From positions 1 to 34,603 of the forward strand of contig JAGYML010000008.1 of assembly GCA_018400615.1 (NCBI GenBank): a stretch of DNA of 34,603 nt, given 5' to 3'. The notes beneath the pieces were generated by a model, which did not search any database, was not told the origin of the DNA, and worked only from the letters and a program-made list of their open reading frames with translations. A program made the translations under genes and the position numbers. This document shows positions 19,587 through 30,575 of this stretch, piece by piece; position 1 is the first letter of the stretch, and each line of letters starts with the position of its first letter. Source of the stretch: a bacterium. GTDB lineage: Bacteria; Bacillota_I; Bacilli_A; Izemoplasmatales; Izemoplasmataceae.

Positions 19587-21440
19587 ATGGGCAGAATAAG
19601 ACAACTTGATACGACCTTGTCCAATATGATTGCGGCGGGCGAAGTTGTAGAAAACATGGCAAGTGTCGTCAAGGAACTGCTGGAAAACGCCATAGATGCA
19701 GAATCCACCCATGTGTCCATCGAACTCAAAGAAGCGGGACTGCGTCTCATAAAAATCACGGATGATGGGTTTGGTATGGACAAAGACGATATGGAAATGG
19801 CACTTAAAAGACACGCCACCTCTAAAATCATGAGTGAACACGACCTCCATCATATCGGGAGTCTTGGTTTCCGCGGGGAAGCCTTGCCTTCTATTGCAAG
19901 CGTCAGTGAAATGACGCTTGAGAGTTCCATTGACAAATCCCCAGGCACGTTCATGAAAATCAACAGCGGGGAAGTGCTTGAACGGGGCAGTGGTGCTGCA
20001 AGAAAAGGGACGACCGTAAAAGTCACCAACCTCTTTTACAATACTCCAGCACGCCTCAAACATCTCAGAAGCGTGAACCGTGAACTTTCAAACATTCAGC
20101 ATTATGTACAAAAAATCGCCTTGGCACACCGGACTATAGCCATCACGCTCATCAATGATGGAAAAACGCTGCTTAAAACCACCGGTGATGGCAGTGCGCT
20201 TAAAATACTCAATCAGATGTACCCTACTGAAATTATCAAGAACATGCTTGAATTCGAAGGAAAGAACCAGTACTTCACCATCAGAGGCTATGCAAGCAAA
20301 CCTGAACATACACGGTCATCAAGAGACCACATGATGGTTATGGCCAACCGTCGTCTGATTAGAGACACTTCCATCACCAATGCGGTACTGAAGGGCTATA
20401 GAACACACCTCTTCCAACACAAATACCCAATCATCTATCTTGAAATCGAAGTTGATCCCATATTGATTGATGTCAACATACACCCTCAAAAACTATCCAT
20501 TAAATTCAGTGAACAGCGGTTGTTGGAATCCTTGATCTCTGATACCTTAAGTCACAGACTGAATGAAGAAACACTGGTTCCTGAGATTAAAAACCCATCC
20601 GAAAGGCCCCCTTCCACTCAGATGACTTTTGAAAGTGAAGCAGCCATACCCGCTTCTCCAAGGGATGACGAAAAGCAAGATGACATGCACTATCACACAA
20701 CCGATGCGCACCAGGCGCATGTAAGAGAAAATGGACCACCTGATACGCAAGCCCCCACCTCACGTGAAGCCTCCACCCATTCATATGACGAAGATCATCC
20801 AAATAGAATGACACACGCCTTTGAAACCGCCCCTCCAATTAAACCATCTGAAAACCGGGTCCCCCATCTTGAATACATTGGTCAGATGCATGGAACCTAT
20901 CTTCTTTTTCAAAACGAAAAGGGATTATACCTCATGGATCAGCATGCCGCGGCTGAACGCATTCGGTATGAACAGTACTTTGAACGCATGCGAAAACAAA
21001 AAGCCAATGTACAGACATTGACCACGCCATTTATCATAAGACTTTCAAGTGAAGAGGTAACACTGTTTGATGAATTCAAAACGATACTTGAATCGTTTGG
21101 GATTGAGGCGAGCAGGAAAGATCACTCCAGCCTATACATACACACCGTTCCTTCATGGTTTTTAAAGGGCATGGAAGAGACCTATACGGAAACCATGATT
21201 CGCCATATCACAGCCAATCAGACCCTTGAAGATATTGGGGCCATCATTGATCCACTCGCGAAGGATTTGTCTTGCAAGCATTCAATTCGTGCCAACAAAT
21301 ACATCACTAAAGAGGAAGTGGACAAGCTTTTAAGTGACCTACGCAAGGCTTCAAATCCTTTCACTTGTCCCCATGGGCGCCCCACTATCATTCACTTTTC
21401 AAGTCGTGAACTTGAAACCTTTTTCAAGCGGGTGGCATAA
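19587..21440 (+). CDS. mutL: DNA mismatch repair protein MutL (with endonuclease motif)
   Basis: GHKL motifs 'ELLENAIDA', 'DDGFGM', 'LGFRGEAL'; C-terminal DQHAAAERIRYE and CPHGRP motifs. Confidence 0.97.
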   Translation: MGRIRQLDTTLSNMIAAGEVVENMASVVKELLENAIDAESTHVSIELKEAGLRLIKITDDGFGMDKDDMEMALKRHATSKIMSEHDLHHIGSLGFRGEALPSIASVSEMTLESSIDKSPGTFMKINSGEVLERGSGAARKGTTVKVTNLFYNTPARLKHLRSVNRELSNIQHYVQKIALAHRTIAITLINDGKTLLKTTGDGSALKILNQMYPTEIIKNMLEFEGKNQYFTIRGYASKPEHTRSSRDHMMVMANRRLIRDTSITNAVLKGYRTHLFQHKYPIIYLEIEVDPILIDVNIHPQKLSIKFSEQRLLESLISDTLSHRLNEETLVPEIKNPSERPPSTQMTFESEAAIPASPRDDEKQDDMHYHTTDAHQAHVRENGPPDTQAPTSREASTHSYDEDHPNRMTHAFETAPPIKPSENRVPHLEYIGQMHGTYLLFQNEKGLYLMDQHAAAERIRYEQYFERMRKQKANVQTLTTPFIIRLSSEEVTLFDEFKTILESFGIEASRKDHSSLYIHTVPSWFLKGMEETYTETMIRHITANQTLEDIGAIIDPLAKDLSCKHSIRANKYITKEEVDKLLSDLRKASNPFTCPHGRPTIIHFSSRELETFFKRVA

Positions 21441-22336
21441 TGATAATAGTCATAACGGGCCCTACAGGCGTAGGCAAGACCGCCCTTTCTCTTGAAATCG
21501 CCAAACAGTATGATGTCGAAATCATTTCAGGTGATTCCATGCAGATTTACAAGGGGATGGACATAGGCACCGCAAAAATTTCAAAACAAGAACAGGCCCA
21601 TGTTCCCCACCATATGATAGACATCATCATTCCTGAAGAATCCTTCAGTGTCGCTGACTATCAGCGTACAGTGAGGGCACACATCAAAGCCATTCAAAAA
21701 AGAGGTCGCATTCCGCTCATAGTAGGCGGGACCGGCTTTTATATAAAAAGTGCGCTTCACGACTATCGTTTTGAAGGCAAAGCCTCGTCTGATGCTTTCG
21801 TGGAAGCTCATAAAGATCAAACCCCCATGGCGCTTTACAATGAACTTAAAAGTCTGGATAGTGACGCAGCTAAAAAAATCCATCCTCATAATCGCAAAAG
21901 AGTCTTGCGAGCGCTCGAAAAGGCAAAATCAGGTACACCAATCTCTGGAGAAAACAAAGGTGAGAGCCCACTTTACGATTACCTCCTCATTACACTTACA
22001 ATGGACAGAGAAGCCCTTTATGAGCGCATCAACGCAAGGGTTGATGCCATGGTTGAAGAAGGGCTTTTAAAAGAAGCACGGGATTTATACTTCAGAGACA
22101 TCGCCAAGACGGCCAAAGGGGCCATCGGTTACAAGGAACTGTTTGAATATTTTGATGGATTGATTACCCTCGAAGAAGCGGTCAGCCGCATCAAACAAAA
22201 CACGAGACGCTTCGCAAAAAGACAGATTACATACTTCAAGCATCAATTCAACCCTTATTGGTTTGACGTAGGAAACCATGATTTTGATGACGTCACCAAG
22301 CAAGTATTGACTTTAATCCAACACCATAAATCATAA
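21440..22336 (+). CDS. miaA: tRNA dimethylallyltransferase
   Basis: GPTGVGKTALSLEIA, 'ISGDSMQIYKGMDIGTAK', 'VGGTGFYIK'; ATG overlaps mutL stop. Confidence 0.96.
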   Translation: MIIVITGPTGVGKTALSLEIAKQYDVEIISGDSMQIYKGMDIGTAKISKQEQAHVPHHMIDIIIPEESFSVADYQRTVRAHIKAIQKRGRIPLIVGGTGFYIKSALHDYRFEGKASSDAFVEAHKDQTPMALYNELKSLDSDAAKKIHPHNRKRVLRALEKAKSGTPISGENKGESPLYDYLLITLTMDREALYERINARVDAMVEEGLLKEARDLYFRDIAKTAKGAIGYKELFEYFDGLITLEEAVSRIKQNTRRFAKRQITYFKHQFNPYWFDVGNHDFDDVTKQVLTLIQHHKS

Positions 22337-22343
22337 GCCATAG

Positions 22344-22384
22344 ACCTTGAGAGTGTCAATTCGTTGATGCGCTCAAGGTTTTAT
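22344..22384 (+). terminator. intrinsic terminator after miaA
   Basis: ACCTTGAG...CTCAAGGT then TTTATTTT; inner TCAA-TTCG-TTGA. Confidence 0.7.
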
Positions 22385-22410
22385 TTTACTAAAATTTATA
22401 TACTTTTACC

Positions 22411-22426
<16 letters not shown>
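22381..22426. promoter_or_regulatory. tandem candidate operators for a LacI-family repressor
   Basis: TTATTTTACTAAA at 22381-22393 and 22414-22426, offset 33 bp; first contains palindrome ATTTTA-C-TAAAAT. Confidence 0.55.
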
Positions 22427-23462
<1,036 letters not shown>

Positions 23463-23472
23463 GAGGGTAATC

Positions 23473-24642
23473 ATGCATTCACAAACATTTGAGGGTTTCA
23501 AAAAAATATTTGGCAAAGCCCCTACACACAGGCTTTACTCGCCTGGGCGTGTCAATTTGATAGGCGAACACACTGATTACAGTGGAGGCATGGTGTTCCC
23601 CATGGCCTTGAGCATTGGAATCAATGGTGCCTACAAAAAGCGGGACGATGGTAAAATTCGTCTTTACAGTTCAACGTTCGAGGAATTGGGCGTATTGACA
23701 GTCGAACTCAATGATTTACGGTATAAAAAGGGGTTTTCGTTTGGGAACTATGTTCAAGGGGTTTTATCCATATTGAAATCTGAAGGCTACACCTTGTCAA
23801 AGGGCTTTGATCTGTACCTCGATTCATCTCTTCCAGCCTCAGCAGGCCTTTCCTCTTCCGCAGCGCTTGAAATGGCTGTATTGAGTGTAGTGGACAGTCT
23901 TGAAGGCTACAATCTTGAAGGATTGGAAGCGGTCAAACTGGCAAGAAAAGTGGAGAATGACTACATGGGAATTGCTTCAGGCATCATGGATCAGTTTGCG
24001 GTCAGGTTTGGTAAACGCAACCATGCCATCTTTTTGAATACCCAGACGCTTGAATATGCCTATGCCCCATTTGAATTGAAGCATCATACTCTGTTCATGA
24101 TGAATACCAATAAGAAAAGGAACCTCGAGACGAGTGATTACAACGAACGCTTTGATTCTGTCAAGGCAGGGATGGACCGGGTGAAAGCCTTACTGAAAGT
24201 AGAGTCCCTTGGTGAAGTCAGTACGGATCAGTTTGATGAAATTTCTACTAAATTTGAATCGGAACAAATCAAACGTCGCATACGGCATGTGGTCAATGAA
24301 AATGATCGAACCAAAAAGGCGTATGAAGCTTTGAAAAACAATGATTATCCCTTGTTCGGGACATTGATGGATGCTTCACATTCGTCACTCAAGAACGATT
24401 TTGAAGTTTCTTGCGATGAGCTTGATTATCTGGTGGAACAAAACAAAAGACTGGGGGCCCTCGGCGCAAGAATGACAGGGGCCGGATTCGGGGGCACCAT
24501 GATTGCGCTGTATGAAAACTCTGATGTCCCGGACTCTTTTGACACTTTGAAAGAAGACTATGAAAAACGGTTTAACAAACCCCTCAATATTTATCAGGCT
24601 TCAAGTTCTGATGGGGTCTATTCCATGAAGGAGGCTGATTAG
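23473..24642 (+). CDS. galK: galactokinase
   Basis: 'SPGRVNLIGEHTDYSGGMVFPMAL', 'LPASAGLSSSAALE', 'GARMTGAGFGG'. Confidence 0.97.
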   Translation: MHSQTFEGFKKIFGKAPTHRLYSPGRVNLIGEHTDYSGGMVFPMALSIGINGAYKKRDDGKIRLYSSTFEELGVLTVELNDLRYKKGFSFGNYVQGVLSILKSEGYTLSKGFDLYLDSSLPASAGLSSSAALEMAVLSVVDSLEGYNLEGLEAVKLARKVENDYMGIASGIMDQFAVRFGKRNHAIFLNTQTLEYAYAPFELKHHTLFMMNTNKKRNLETSDYNERFDSVKAGMDRVKALLKVESLGEVSTDQFDEISTKFESEQIKRRIRHVVNENDRTKKAYEALKNNDYPLFGTLMDASHSSLKNDFEVSCDELDYLVEQNKRLGALGARMTGAGFGGTMIALYENSDVPDSFDTLKEDYEKRFNKPLNIYQASSSDGVYSMKEAD

Positions 24643-25623
24643 ATGAATGTGCTTGTAACGGGTGGTGCGGGATATATTGGAAGTCATGCCGTCAAGATGC
24701 TCAAGGAACAAAACTTCCAAGTGGCGATTGTGGACAATTTGTCCACAGGCCATGAATCATTGATTGATTCATCTGTACCATTTTATGAGGGGTCAATTTT
24801 AAACAAGGCTTTTTTGCATCGTGTATTTGATACATTCAAACCTGATGCTGTTTTGCATTTTGCCGCCTTTTCACTGGTTGGAGACAGTGTAAAACATCCA
24901 CTTGTCTATTACAAAAACAATGTTGAAGGTTCACGGACCCTTCTTGAAGTCATGCAACACCATTCAGTAGAGGCATTTATTCTCTCATCCACCGCCGCTG
25001 TTTATGGTGAAGTCACATCCATGCCCATCAATGAAGACAGTCTGCCAAATCCGACCAACCCTTACGGTGCAACCAAAAAGACCATTGAAGATATGCTGCA
25101 GGCACAAAGTGTCGCCAATGAAGCTTTCAATTACGTAGCTCTCAGATACTTCAATGTGGCTGGGGCCTCACTGGATGCTTCACTTGGTGAACTGCACAAT
25201 CCCGAGACCCATCTCATTCCCAATATCATAAAAAGTGCCTTCAACGCGTCCCAACCCTTGAAGGTCTTTGGTACGGATTATGATACTGAAGACGGCAGTG
25301 CAGTCAGGGATTACATTCACGTTGAGGATCTGGTTGATGCCCACATCAAGGCTTTGAAATATCTTATGGAATTCAATGAATCCAATATTTTCAACCTCGG
25401 AAGTCAAAGAGGCTACAGTGTGCTGGAAATCATCAAGACGAGTGAAGCAGTGCTTGGTGTGGACATACCCTATGTTGAGAGCGAAAGACGCCCGGGGGAT
25501 CCCGCAAAATTAATCGCCTCCCATGAAAAAGCCAATAGAATGTTGAACTGGGAACCCAAACATACGTTGAGAACGATGATTGAAACAGCCTATGAATTCT
25601 ATAAAGGACGTGGATTGTTGTGA
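24643..25623 (+). CDS. galE: UDP-glucose 4-epimerase
   Basis: VTGGAGYIGSHAVKML, 'YGATKKTIEDML', 'LRYFNVAGA'. Confidence 0.97.
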   Translation: MNVLVTGGAGYIGSHAVKMLKEQNFQVAIVDNLSTGHESLIDSSVPFYEGSILNKAFLHRVFDTFKPDAVLHFAAFSLVGDSVKHPLVYYKNNVEGSRTLLEVMQHHSVEAFILSSTAAVYGEVTSMPINEDSLPNPTNPYGATKKTIEDMLQAQSVANEAFNYVALRYFNVAGASLDASLGELHNPETHLIPNIIKSAFNASQPLKVFGTDYDTEDGSAVRDYIHVEDLVDAHIKALKYLMEFNESNIFNLGSQRGYSVLEIIKTSEAVLGVDIPYVESERRPGDPAKLIASHEKANRMLNWEPKHTLRTMIETAYEFYKGRGLL

Positions 25624-27107
25624 AACCTGAAATAGAACTCATACATTATGCCATTGAAAATGAATTGATTGATGCATTGGACTATGATTATGCCTTCAAC
25701 CGTCTGCAAACCGTTTTAGGCTGGCCGATGCCTTACACGCCCTATGAAAAAGATGCCACTCCAGCCCAATCAGTGGATACCCTCTTGAACCCCATCCTCA
25801 ACAAAGCTCTTGAAACGGGGAAAATACCAAGGGATACCACGCAGGAAAGAGATTTGTTTGAAGCGTATCTCATGGATGTCTTCACCCCACACCCATCGGC
25901 GATCCAAAACAGGTTTGAATCGCTTGAACGTGTTTCAAGTGAAAAGGCGACGAATGACTTCTATCATCGGAGTAAAAAATCCAATTATATCAAAACATCA
26001 AGAATCGCCAAAAATCTCTTCTATACTGTAAAGTCCAGTTATGGGGACCTCCATATTACCATCAACAAATCAAAACCCGAAAAAGATCCCAAAGCCATCG
26101 CCACAAAAAAACACAAAGAGGATGCATATCCTCAATGTCTTTTATGTAAGGAAAATGTCGGTTACTATGGCCATCTTTCACACCCCGGCAGAAGCAACCA
26201 CCGTGTCATAAAAGTCATGCTGAACCAAGAACCATTCTATTTTCAGTATTCACCCTATGTTTATTACAACGAACACGCCATCGTGTTCCACGAAAATCAC
26301 ATACCCATGAAAATCACTGAAAAAACCTTTAAACGCCTGTTTGATTTTGTCGATCGCTTTCCCCATTACTTCCTGGGGTCCAACGCAGCCTTGCCGATTG
26401 TCGGAGGGTCCATACTGAATCATGAACATTACCAGGGAGGCCGTGCGGACTTCCCTATAGATCATGCACAAAGTTTTCATAAAGAAACTTACAAGGCCAT
26501 GAGCTTTGAACTTCTCAACTGGCCTTTAAGCGTGCTCAGGATAAAGGGAACCAAACGAGAAGCCCTTCTTGACATAGCTGAATCATTCAGACGTTATTTC
26601 ATGAATCACGGGGATGAATCGCTGAATTTGATAGCGAAAACGGATACCCACCACAATGCCCTGACTCCCATCCTAAGGAAGCACCCAGACGAAAGCTACA
26701 CACTTTTGCTTGCACTGAGGAACAACCGTACAAGCAAAGCCTACCCTGATGGCATCTTTCATCCGCACCCCGACAAGCATCACATCAAAAAGGAAAATAT
26801 CGGTCTGATAGAAGTCATGGGACTTGCCATTCTTCCTGCCCGCCTTGAAACAGCGTTTGATGAGATTGAGCAATACCTCAAAGGAGAAAAAAAGACTTTT
26901 GAAGGCATTGAACCGCATAAAGACTGGATTCAGCAAACCCTTGAAAAGAAAACCGGGTCAGACTCACTTGAGACATTGATCAGGCAAGAAGCGGGTAAGG
27001 TATTTATAGAAGCTCTTGAAGACTGCGGACTATACAAACAAAACGCTTCAGACAAGAAGAAATTCAAGGCGCTATTGAAAGGATTTTTACAATGGCATTC
27101 AAACTAG
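25620..27107 (+). CDS. galT: UDP-glucose--hexose-1-phosphate uridylyltransferase (Firmicutes-type GalT)
   Basis: 'CLLCKENVGYYGHLSHPGRSNHR', 'ILNHEHYQGG'; GTG start overlapping galE stop. Confidence 0.94.
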   Translation: MKPEIELIHYAIENELIDALDYDYAFNRLQTVLGWPMPYTPYEKDATPAQSVDTLLNPILNKALETGKIPRDTTQERDLFEAYLMDVFTPHPSAIQNRFESLERVSSEKATNDFYHRSKKSNYIKTSRIAKNLFYTVKSSYGDLHITINKSKPEKDPKAIATKKHKEDAYPQCLLCKENVGYYGHLSHPGRSNHRVIKVMLNQEPFYFQYSPYVYYNEHAIVFHENHIPMKITEKTFKRLFDFVDRFPHYFLGSNAALPIVGGSILNHEHYQGGRADFPIDHAQSFHKETYKAMSFELLNWPLSVLRIKGTKREALLDIAESFRRYFMNHGDESLNLIAKTDTHHNALTPILRKHPDESYTLLLALRNNRTSKAYPDGIFHPHPDKHHIKKENIGLIEVMGLAILPARLETAFDEIEQYLKGEKKTFEGIEPHKDWIQQTLEKKTGSDSLETLIRQEAGKVFIEALEDCGLYKQNASDKKKFKALLKGFLQWHSN

Positions 27108-28105
27108 AGACGTTTGATATCAAAGACACGTCAATAAAAAGAATCACCTATCAAAACAACCATCTCAAGGTGGGTCTTCTAAATATCGGTGGCAGCATCG
27201 AACGCTTTGAAACACCGAACAGACACGGTGTTTTTGAAAATATTGTCATAACGTATTCTTCCCTTGGTGACTACATTGACAATACGAAGTTTCTTGGAGC
27301 GAATGTAGGGCCTTACGCGGGTAGAATCGATCCCCCGGTATTAACCCTCAACCAGAAAACCTACACCCTTGAAAAAAATTTCATGAACTCACTCAATCTC
27401 CATAGTGGAAAAGACAACATTGCATTCAGACTTTTCGATGTGACTATCATCGATGAATCCCGTGTCGAATTCACATTGAGACTGGAGGATGACACTCTTG
27501 ATTTTCCGAACCCTATGACCATTGGGATCCGCTATACGTTTTTCGAGGATGGCTTCACCATAACCTATGAAACAACGTCTGAAGTAGAATCGCTCTCGAA
27601 TCTCACCAACCACAGCTATTTCAACCTTTCTGGGAATCTAAAGACCTCTGTACTCAATCACTCATTGAAGATACCTGCGGATTATTATATGGCATTGAAT
27701 GACCGCTTCATAGGAACCAAGAAGACAAGTGTAGCGAATACTCCGTTTGACTTCAGAGAATCAAAAGTTCTAAAAGAGGGCATCCAATCCCTTGTCAACA
27801 CCCCGCAAAAAGGATTGGACCATCCCTTCTTTCTCAAAGAAAATCCAGTCGAACTCCGAGATGTCTCTTCTGGAAGGTTCCTAAGCCTTACTACGGATTA
27901 TGACTGTTTGGTGGTTTATACGAACAATATACTCACCGACCATCTGTTTGAAGGTGACAAAAAAGACAAAGATCATTTGGCAGTCTGCTTAGAGGCCCAA
28001 CATCTGCCCAATGACATTCACTCGATGAAAGATCCTCGCAGTCTATTGAAAAAAGGTCAAACGAAAACAAATACCATCACTTATCGTGTAGGACTCTGCA
28101 CTTGA
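27092..28105 (+). CDS. galM: aldose 1-epimerase
   Basis: 'LGANVGPYAGRI', 'NLHSGKDNIAFRLF', 'LTNHSYFNLSG'. Confidence 0.92.
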   Translation: MAFKLETFDIKDTSIKRITYQNNHLKVGLLNIGGSIERFETPNRHGVFENIVITYSSLGDYIDNTKFLGANVGPYAGRIDPPVLTLNQKTYTLEKNFMNSLNLHSGKDNIAFRLFDVTIIDESRVEFTLRLEDDTLDFPNPMTIGIRYTFFEDGFTITYETTSEVESLSNLTNHSYFNLSGNLKTSVLNHSLKIPADYYMALNDRFIGTKKTSVANTPFDFRESKVLKEGIQSLVNTPQKGLDHPFFLKENPVELRDVSSGRFLSLTTDYDCLVVYTNNILTDHLFEGDKKDKDHLAVCLEAQHLPNDIHSMKDPRSLLKKGQTKTNTITYRVGLCT

Positions 28106-28147
28106 GATGCCTCTGTGATACAATAATCATGAAAGGTGTGTGACACT

Positions 28148-29161
28148 ATGGCGACTATCAAGGAAATAGCTGAAAAGGCTGAGTGTTCAATTGGAACCGT
28201 CTCAAGGGTTTTGAATTTTGATGAATCCTTACGCGTCAGCGATGAAAAAAGAGAAAAGATTCTCAAAGTGGCAGAAGAACTTCAGTACGAAACAAAACAC
28301 CAGAAAAAACAAAAGAAAAAACATATTGTCGGGGTTGTCAGCATGTATACCACGATGGAAGAACTAGAAGATCCTTTTTATCTCAGTATTCGCCTAGGGG
28401 TTGAAAAGGCCGTTAATGACAAGTCCATCGAATTGCGCATTGTACATGACACCCATGATGGTTTTGACTTGAAAAGGTTGAAAGATGTTGATGGCATCAT
28501 TGCGATAGGCCACTTTACCGAAGAAGAAATCAACGCATTTGAAAAGCTGACCCCGCATATTGTATTTGTCAACGCTTCACCCAATGAACTAAAATACGAT
28601 TCAATACTTTTTGATGGCAAGCATGCCATTCGTGAAGTCATTAATCATCTATACACGCTTGGACATCGTGACATTGGTTTCATCGGGGTCAAAGCCACAA
28701 GAGAGAAAAAAGGCATTGACTTGAAAGAGACCCGCTATCACTTGATGAAAAAAGCACTGAGTCAAAAAGGACTTTATCAGGAAAAATTCATCTACCATGG
28801 AGGAATGACTTACAAGGATGGCTATACCATCATGAAAAAAATCATTGATAAGGATGAATTGCCCTCTGCGTTTTTGATTGGCAATGACTCGATGTGTATT
28901 GGGGCTTTGACTGCACTTTATGAAGCTGGAATCAGAGTACCAGAGCACATAAGCATTGTCGGGTACAACGACATTACCAATGCAGAATATGCTCAGCCAC
29001 CCTTAACCACAATCAAGGTCTATACGGAATTGATGGGCGAACACGCACTGACTATGCTTGTGGACAAACTCAAGGGAAGAGAAATTCCTTTAAAACTTAT
29101 CACTCCGACGCATTTGGTGGTCAGAAAAAGCAGCGGACCTGCCAATGGTAAAACAAACTGA
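28148..29161 (+). CDS. LacI/GalR family transcriptional regulator (second copy)
   Basis: MATIKEIAEKAECSIGTVSRVLNFDESLRVS HTH; collinear along its length with the 22464 regulator. Confidence 0.92.
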   Translation: MATIKEIAEKAECSIGTVSRVLNFDESLRVSDEKREKILKVAEELQYETKHQKKQKKKHIVGVVSMYTTMEELEDPFYLSIRLGVEKAVNDKSIELRIVHDTHDGFDLKRLKDVDGIIAIGHFTEEEINAFEKLTPHIVFVNASPNELKYDSILFDGKHAIREVINHLYTLGHRDIGFIGVKATREKKGIDLKETRYHLMKKALSQKGLYQEKFIYHGGMTYKDGYTIMKKIIDKDELPSAFLIGNDSMCIGALTALYEAGIRVPEHISIVGYNDITNAEYAQPPLTTIKVYTELMGEHALTMLVDKLKGREIPLKLITPTHLVVRKSSGPANGKTN

Positions 29162-29666
29162 TTAGCCCATCCATAGAGTATTCCAAGGCCATCATGGATT
29201 ACAAACGGACTTTTTTGGATGCGCACTCGAGCATGGACGGGTCGGGCAATCTGCGTGAGTGCAAAACTGCAAAAGTGTGGTTGGATACGGTAAAAAAATA
29301 TGGAAACGCCTCAACGTGCCAAAGGACAAAGTCCCTTTAAGTACCTACTTCGCAGTACGCGTAAGTGACGCTAAACTCGTGGGCATCATTGATTTCAGAC
29401 ACCACATCAACCATCCCATATTGAGTGTGTGGGGCGGGCACATTGGGTACTCCGTATTGCCTGGTAAAAGACGCAAAGGCCACGCGAAAGAAATGCTTTC
29501 ACAAATGCTTGAAATTTGCAGGCAAAGCGGACTTGATAAAGTTCTTGTGACCTGTGATGCTGACAATATCGCCAGCAAGAAAACCATTTTACATAATGGT
29601 GGTGTGTTTGAGAATAGCGTTTCAGTCGAATCCGATACAGTAAACCGTTATTGGATAATGATATGA
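29162..29666 (+). pseudogene. GNAT family acetyltransferase pseudogene (frameshift, no credible full-length start)
   Basis: Frame 1 gives IEYSKAIMDYKRTFLDAHSSMDGSGNLRECKTAKVWLDTVKKYGNASTC; then frame shift to VPKDKVPLSTYFAVRV...; alignable with the intact gene at 32874-33407. Confidence 0.8.
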
Positions 29667-29767
29667 TTCCCTTAGAGTAGTGACTGCAATTAACAAACTT
29701 GCAGAAAACTGCTTTAAGGGATTATCTTATTTTTAGGGTGGGTTTGTCGCTGTTAGATAAGTTCTAT

Positions 29768-29803
29768 GCAAAATGCCAAAATCTTAATAAAATGGCAAAA
29801 TGC
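29768..29803. repeat. direct repeats GCAAAATGC x2 with internal TGCCA/TGGCA inverted repeat upstream of AbiE-like operon
   Basis: 29768-29776 and 29795-29803, 27 bp apart. Confidence 0.65.
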
Positions 29804-29804
29804 A

Positions 29805-29832
29805 TTGATAATTTATTTGAACGGTGTATACT
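29805..29832 (+). promoter_or_regulatory. promoter of AbiE-like operon
   Basis: TTGATA-16 bp-TATACT. Confidence 0.6.
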
Positions 29833-29853
29833 ATAATCAAGGAAGTGATAAAA

Positions 29854-30570
29854 ATGTTACGAGATGTCAAATTGGATAGATTTAATAATAGACAATTTAT
29901 CAAAAAAGAAGATTTGATCGACTGTATCATAAACCAAACAAATTATCACAAGGCTTCATCAATTCGATGGATTATTCATGAGTTGGTTAAAGATGGAAAA
30001 ATTACCAAGGTGAATAATGACTATTATTATAATGGTCGATTAAAAGAATATAAACCAAGTTATGAAAGTGAAATCAAAGGTAAAATCAAACGGTTATTAG
30101 AAAAGAAATATTCTTCAATAGAGGGTGTAATATTTGAAAGTACTCTGCTGAATGAGTGGTTGAATCATCAAATATCTCAAAATGTACTATTCGTACAAAT
30201 TGATAAATCGTATTCTGATCTGATTTTTGAATTAATCAAGGAAAAAACCAATCATAGGGTCTTATACAATCCATCAGTTGAAGATTTTTACCTATATAGC
30301 GAGAATGATATGATTATAGTATCCAATATGGTTTCTCGAAGTCCGAATGAAAGTAATGGTTATGATATAAAACTGGAAAAATTAGTGGTAGATATTTTGT
30401 CGGATGATCTAGTGTCAGAATTTATTAGTCAATCCGAAATCCCTGATTTGATCATGGAAATGTTTTCAAATTATAAAATAAACACAAAAACTCTCAGGGC
30501 CTATGCAAAACGTAGAAACAAGGAATCACTCGTTCTCAAATACATTCATGATTACTTGCCAGGAAGGTAA
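29854..30570 (+). CDS. AbiEi-like antitoxin / winged-helix protein partner of AbiEii
   Basis: N-terminal wHTH-like 'KKEDLIDCIINQTNYHKASSIRWIIHELVKDGKITKVNNDYYY', C-terminal 'IKLEKLVVDILSDD...YKINTKTLRAYAKRRNKESL'; immediately upstream of an AbiEii-type gene; ATG 29854 after AAGGAAGTG. Confidence 0.65.
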   Translation: MLRDVKLDRFNNRQFIKKEDLIDCIINQTNYHKASSIRWIIHELVKDGKITKVNNDYYYNGRLKEYKPSYESEIKGKIKRLLEKKYSSIEGVIFESTLLNEWLNHQISQNVLFVQIDKSYSDLIFELIKEKTNHRVLYNPSVEDFYLYSENDMIIVSNMVSRSPNESNGYDIKLEKLVVDILSDDLVSEFISQSEIPDLIMEMFSNYKINTKTLRAYAKRRNKESLVLKYIHDYLPGR

Positions 30571-30575
30571 ACCAA

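Noticed and set aside
20587-20840. Low-complexity His/Asp/Thr-rich stretch in MutL as a possible insertion
   Set aside because: It falls in the normally variable linker between the MutL N-terminal ATPase and C-terminal dimerisation domains, so it is not unusual.
29259-29666. Track ORF as an intact, shorter acetyltransferase
   Set aside because: Its first ~25 residues are out of frame with the homologous paralogue; real homology extends upstream in another frame, so this is a pseudogene fragment.
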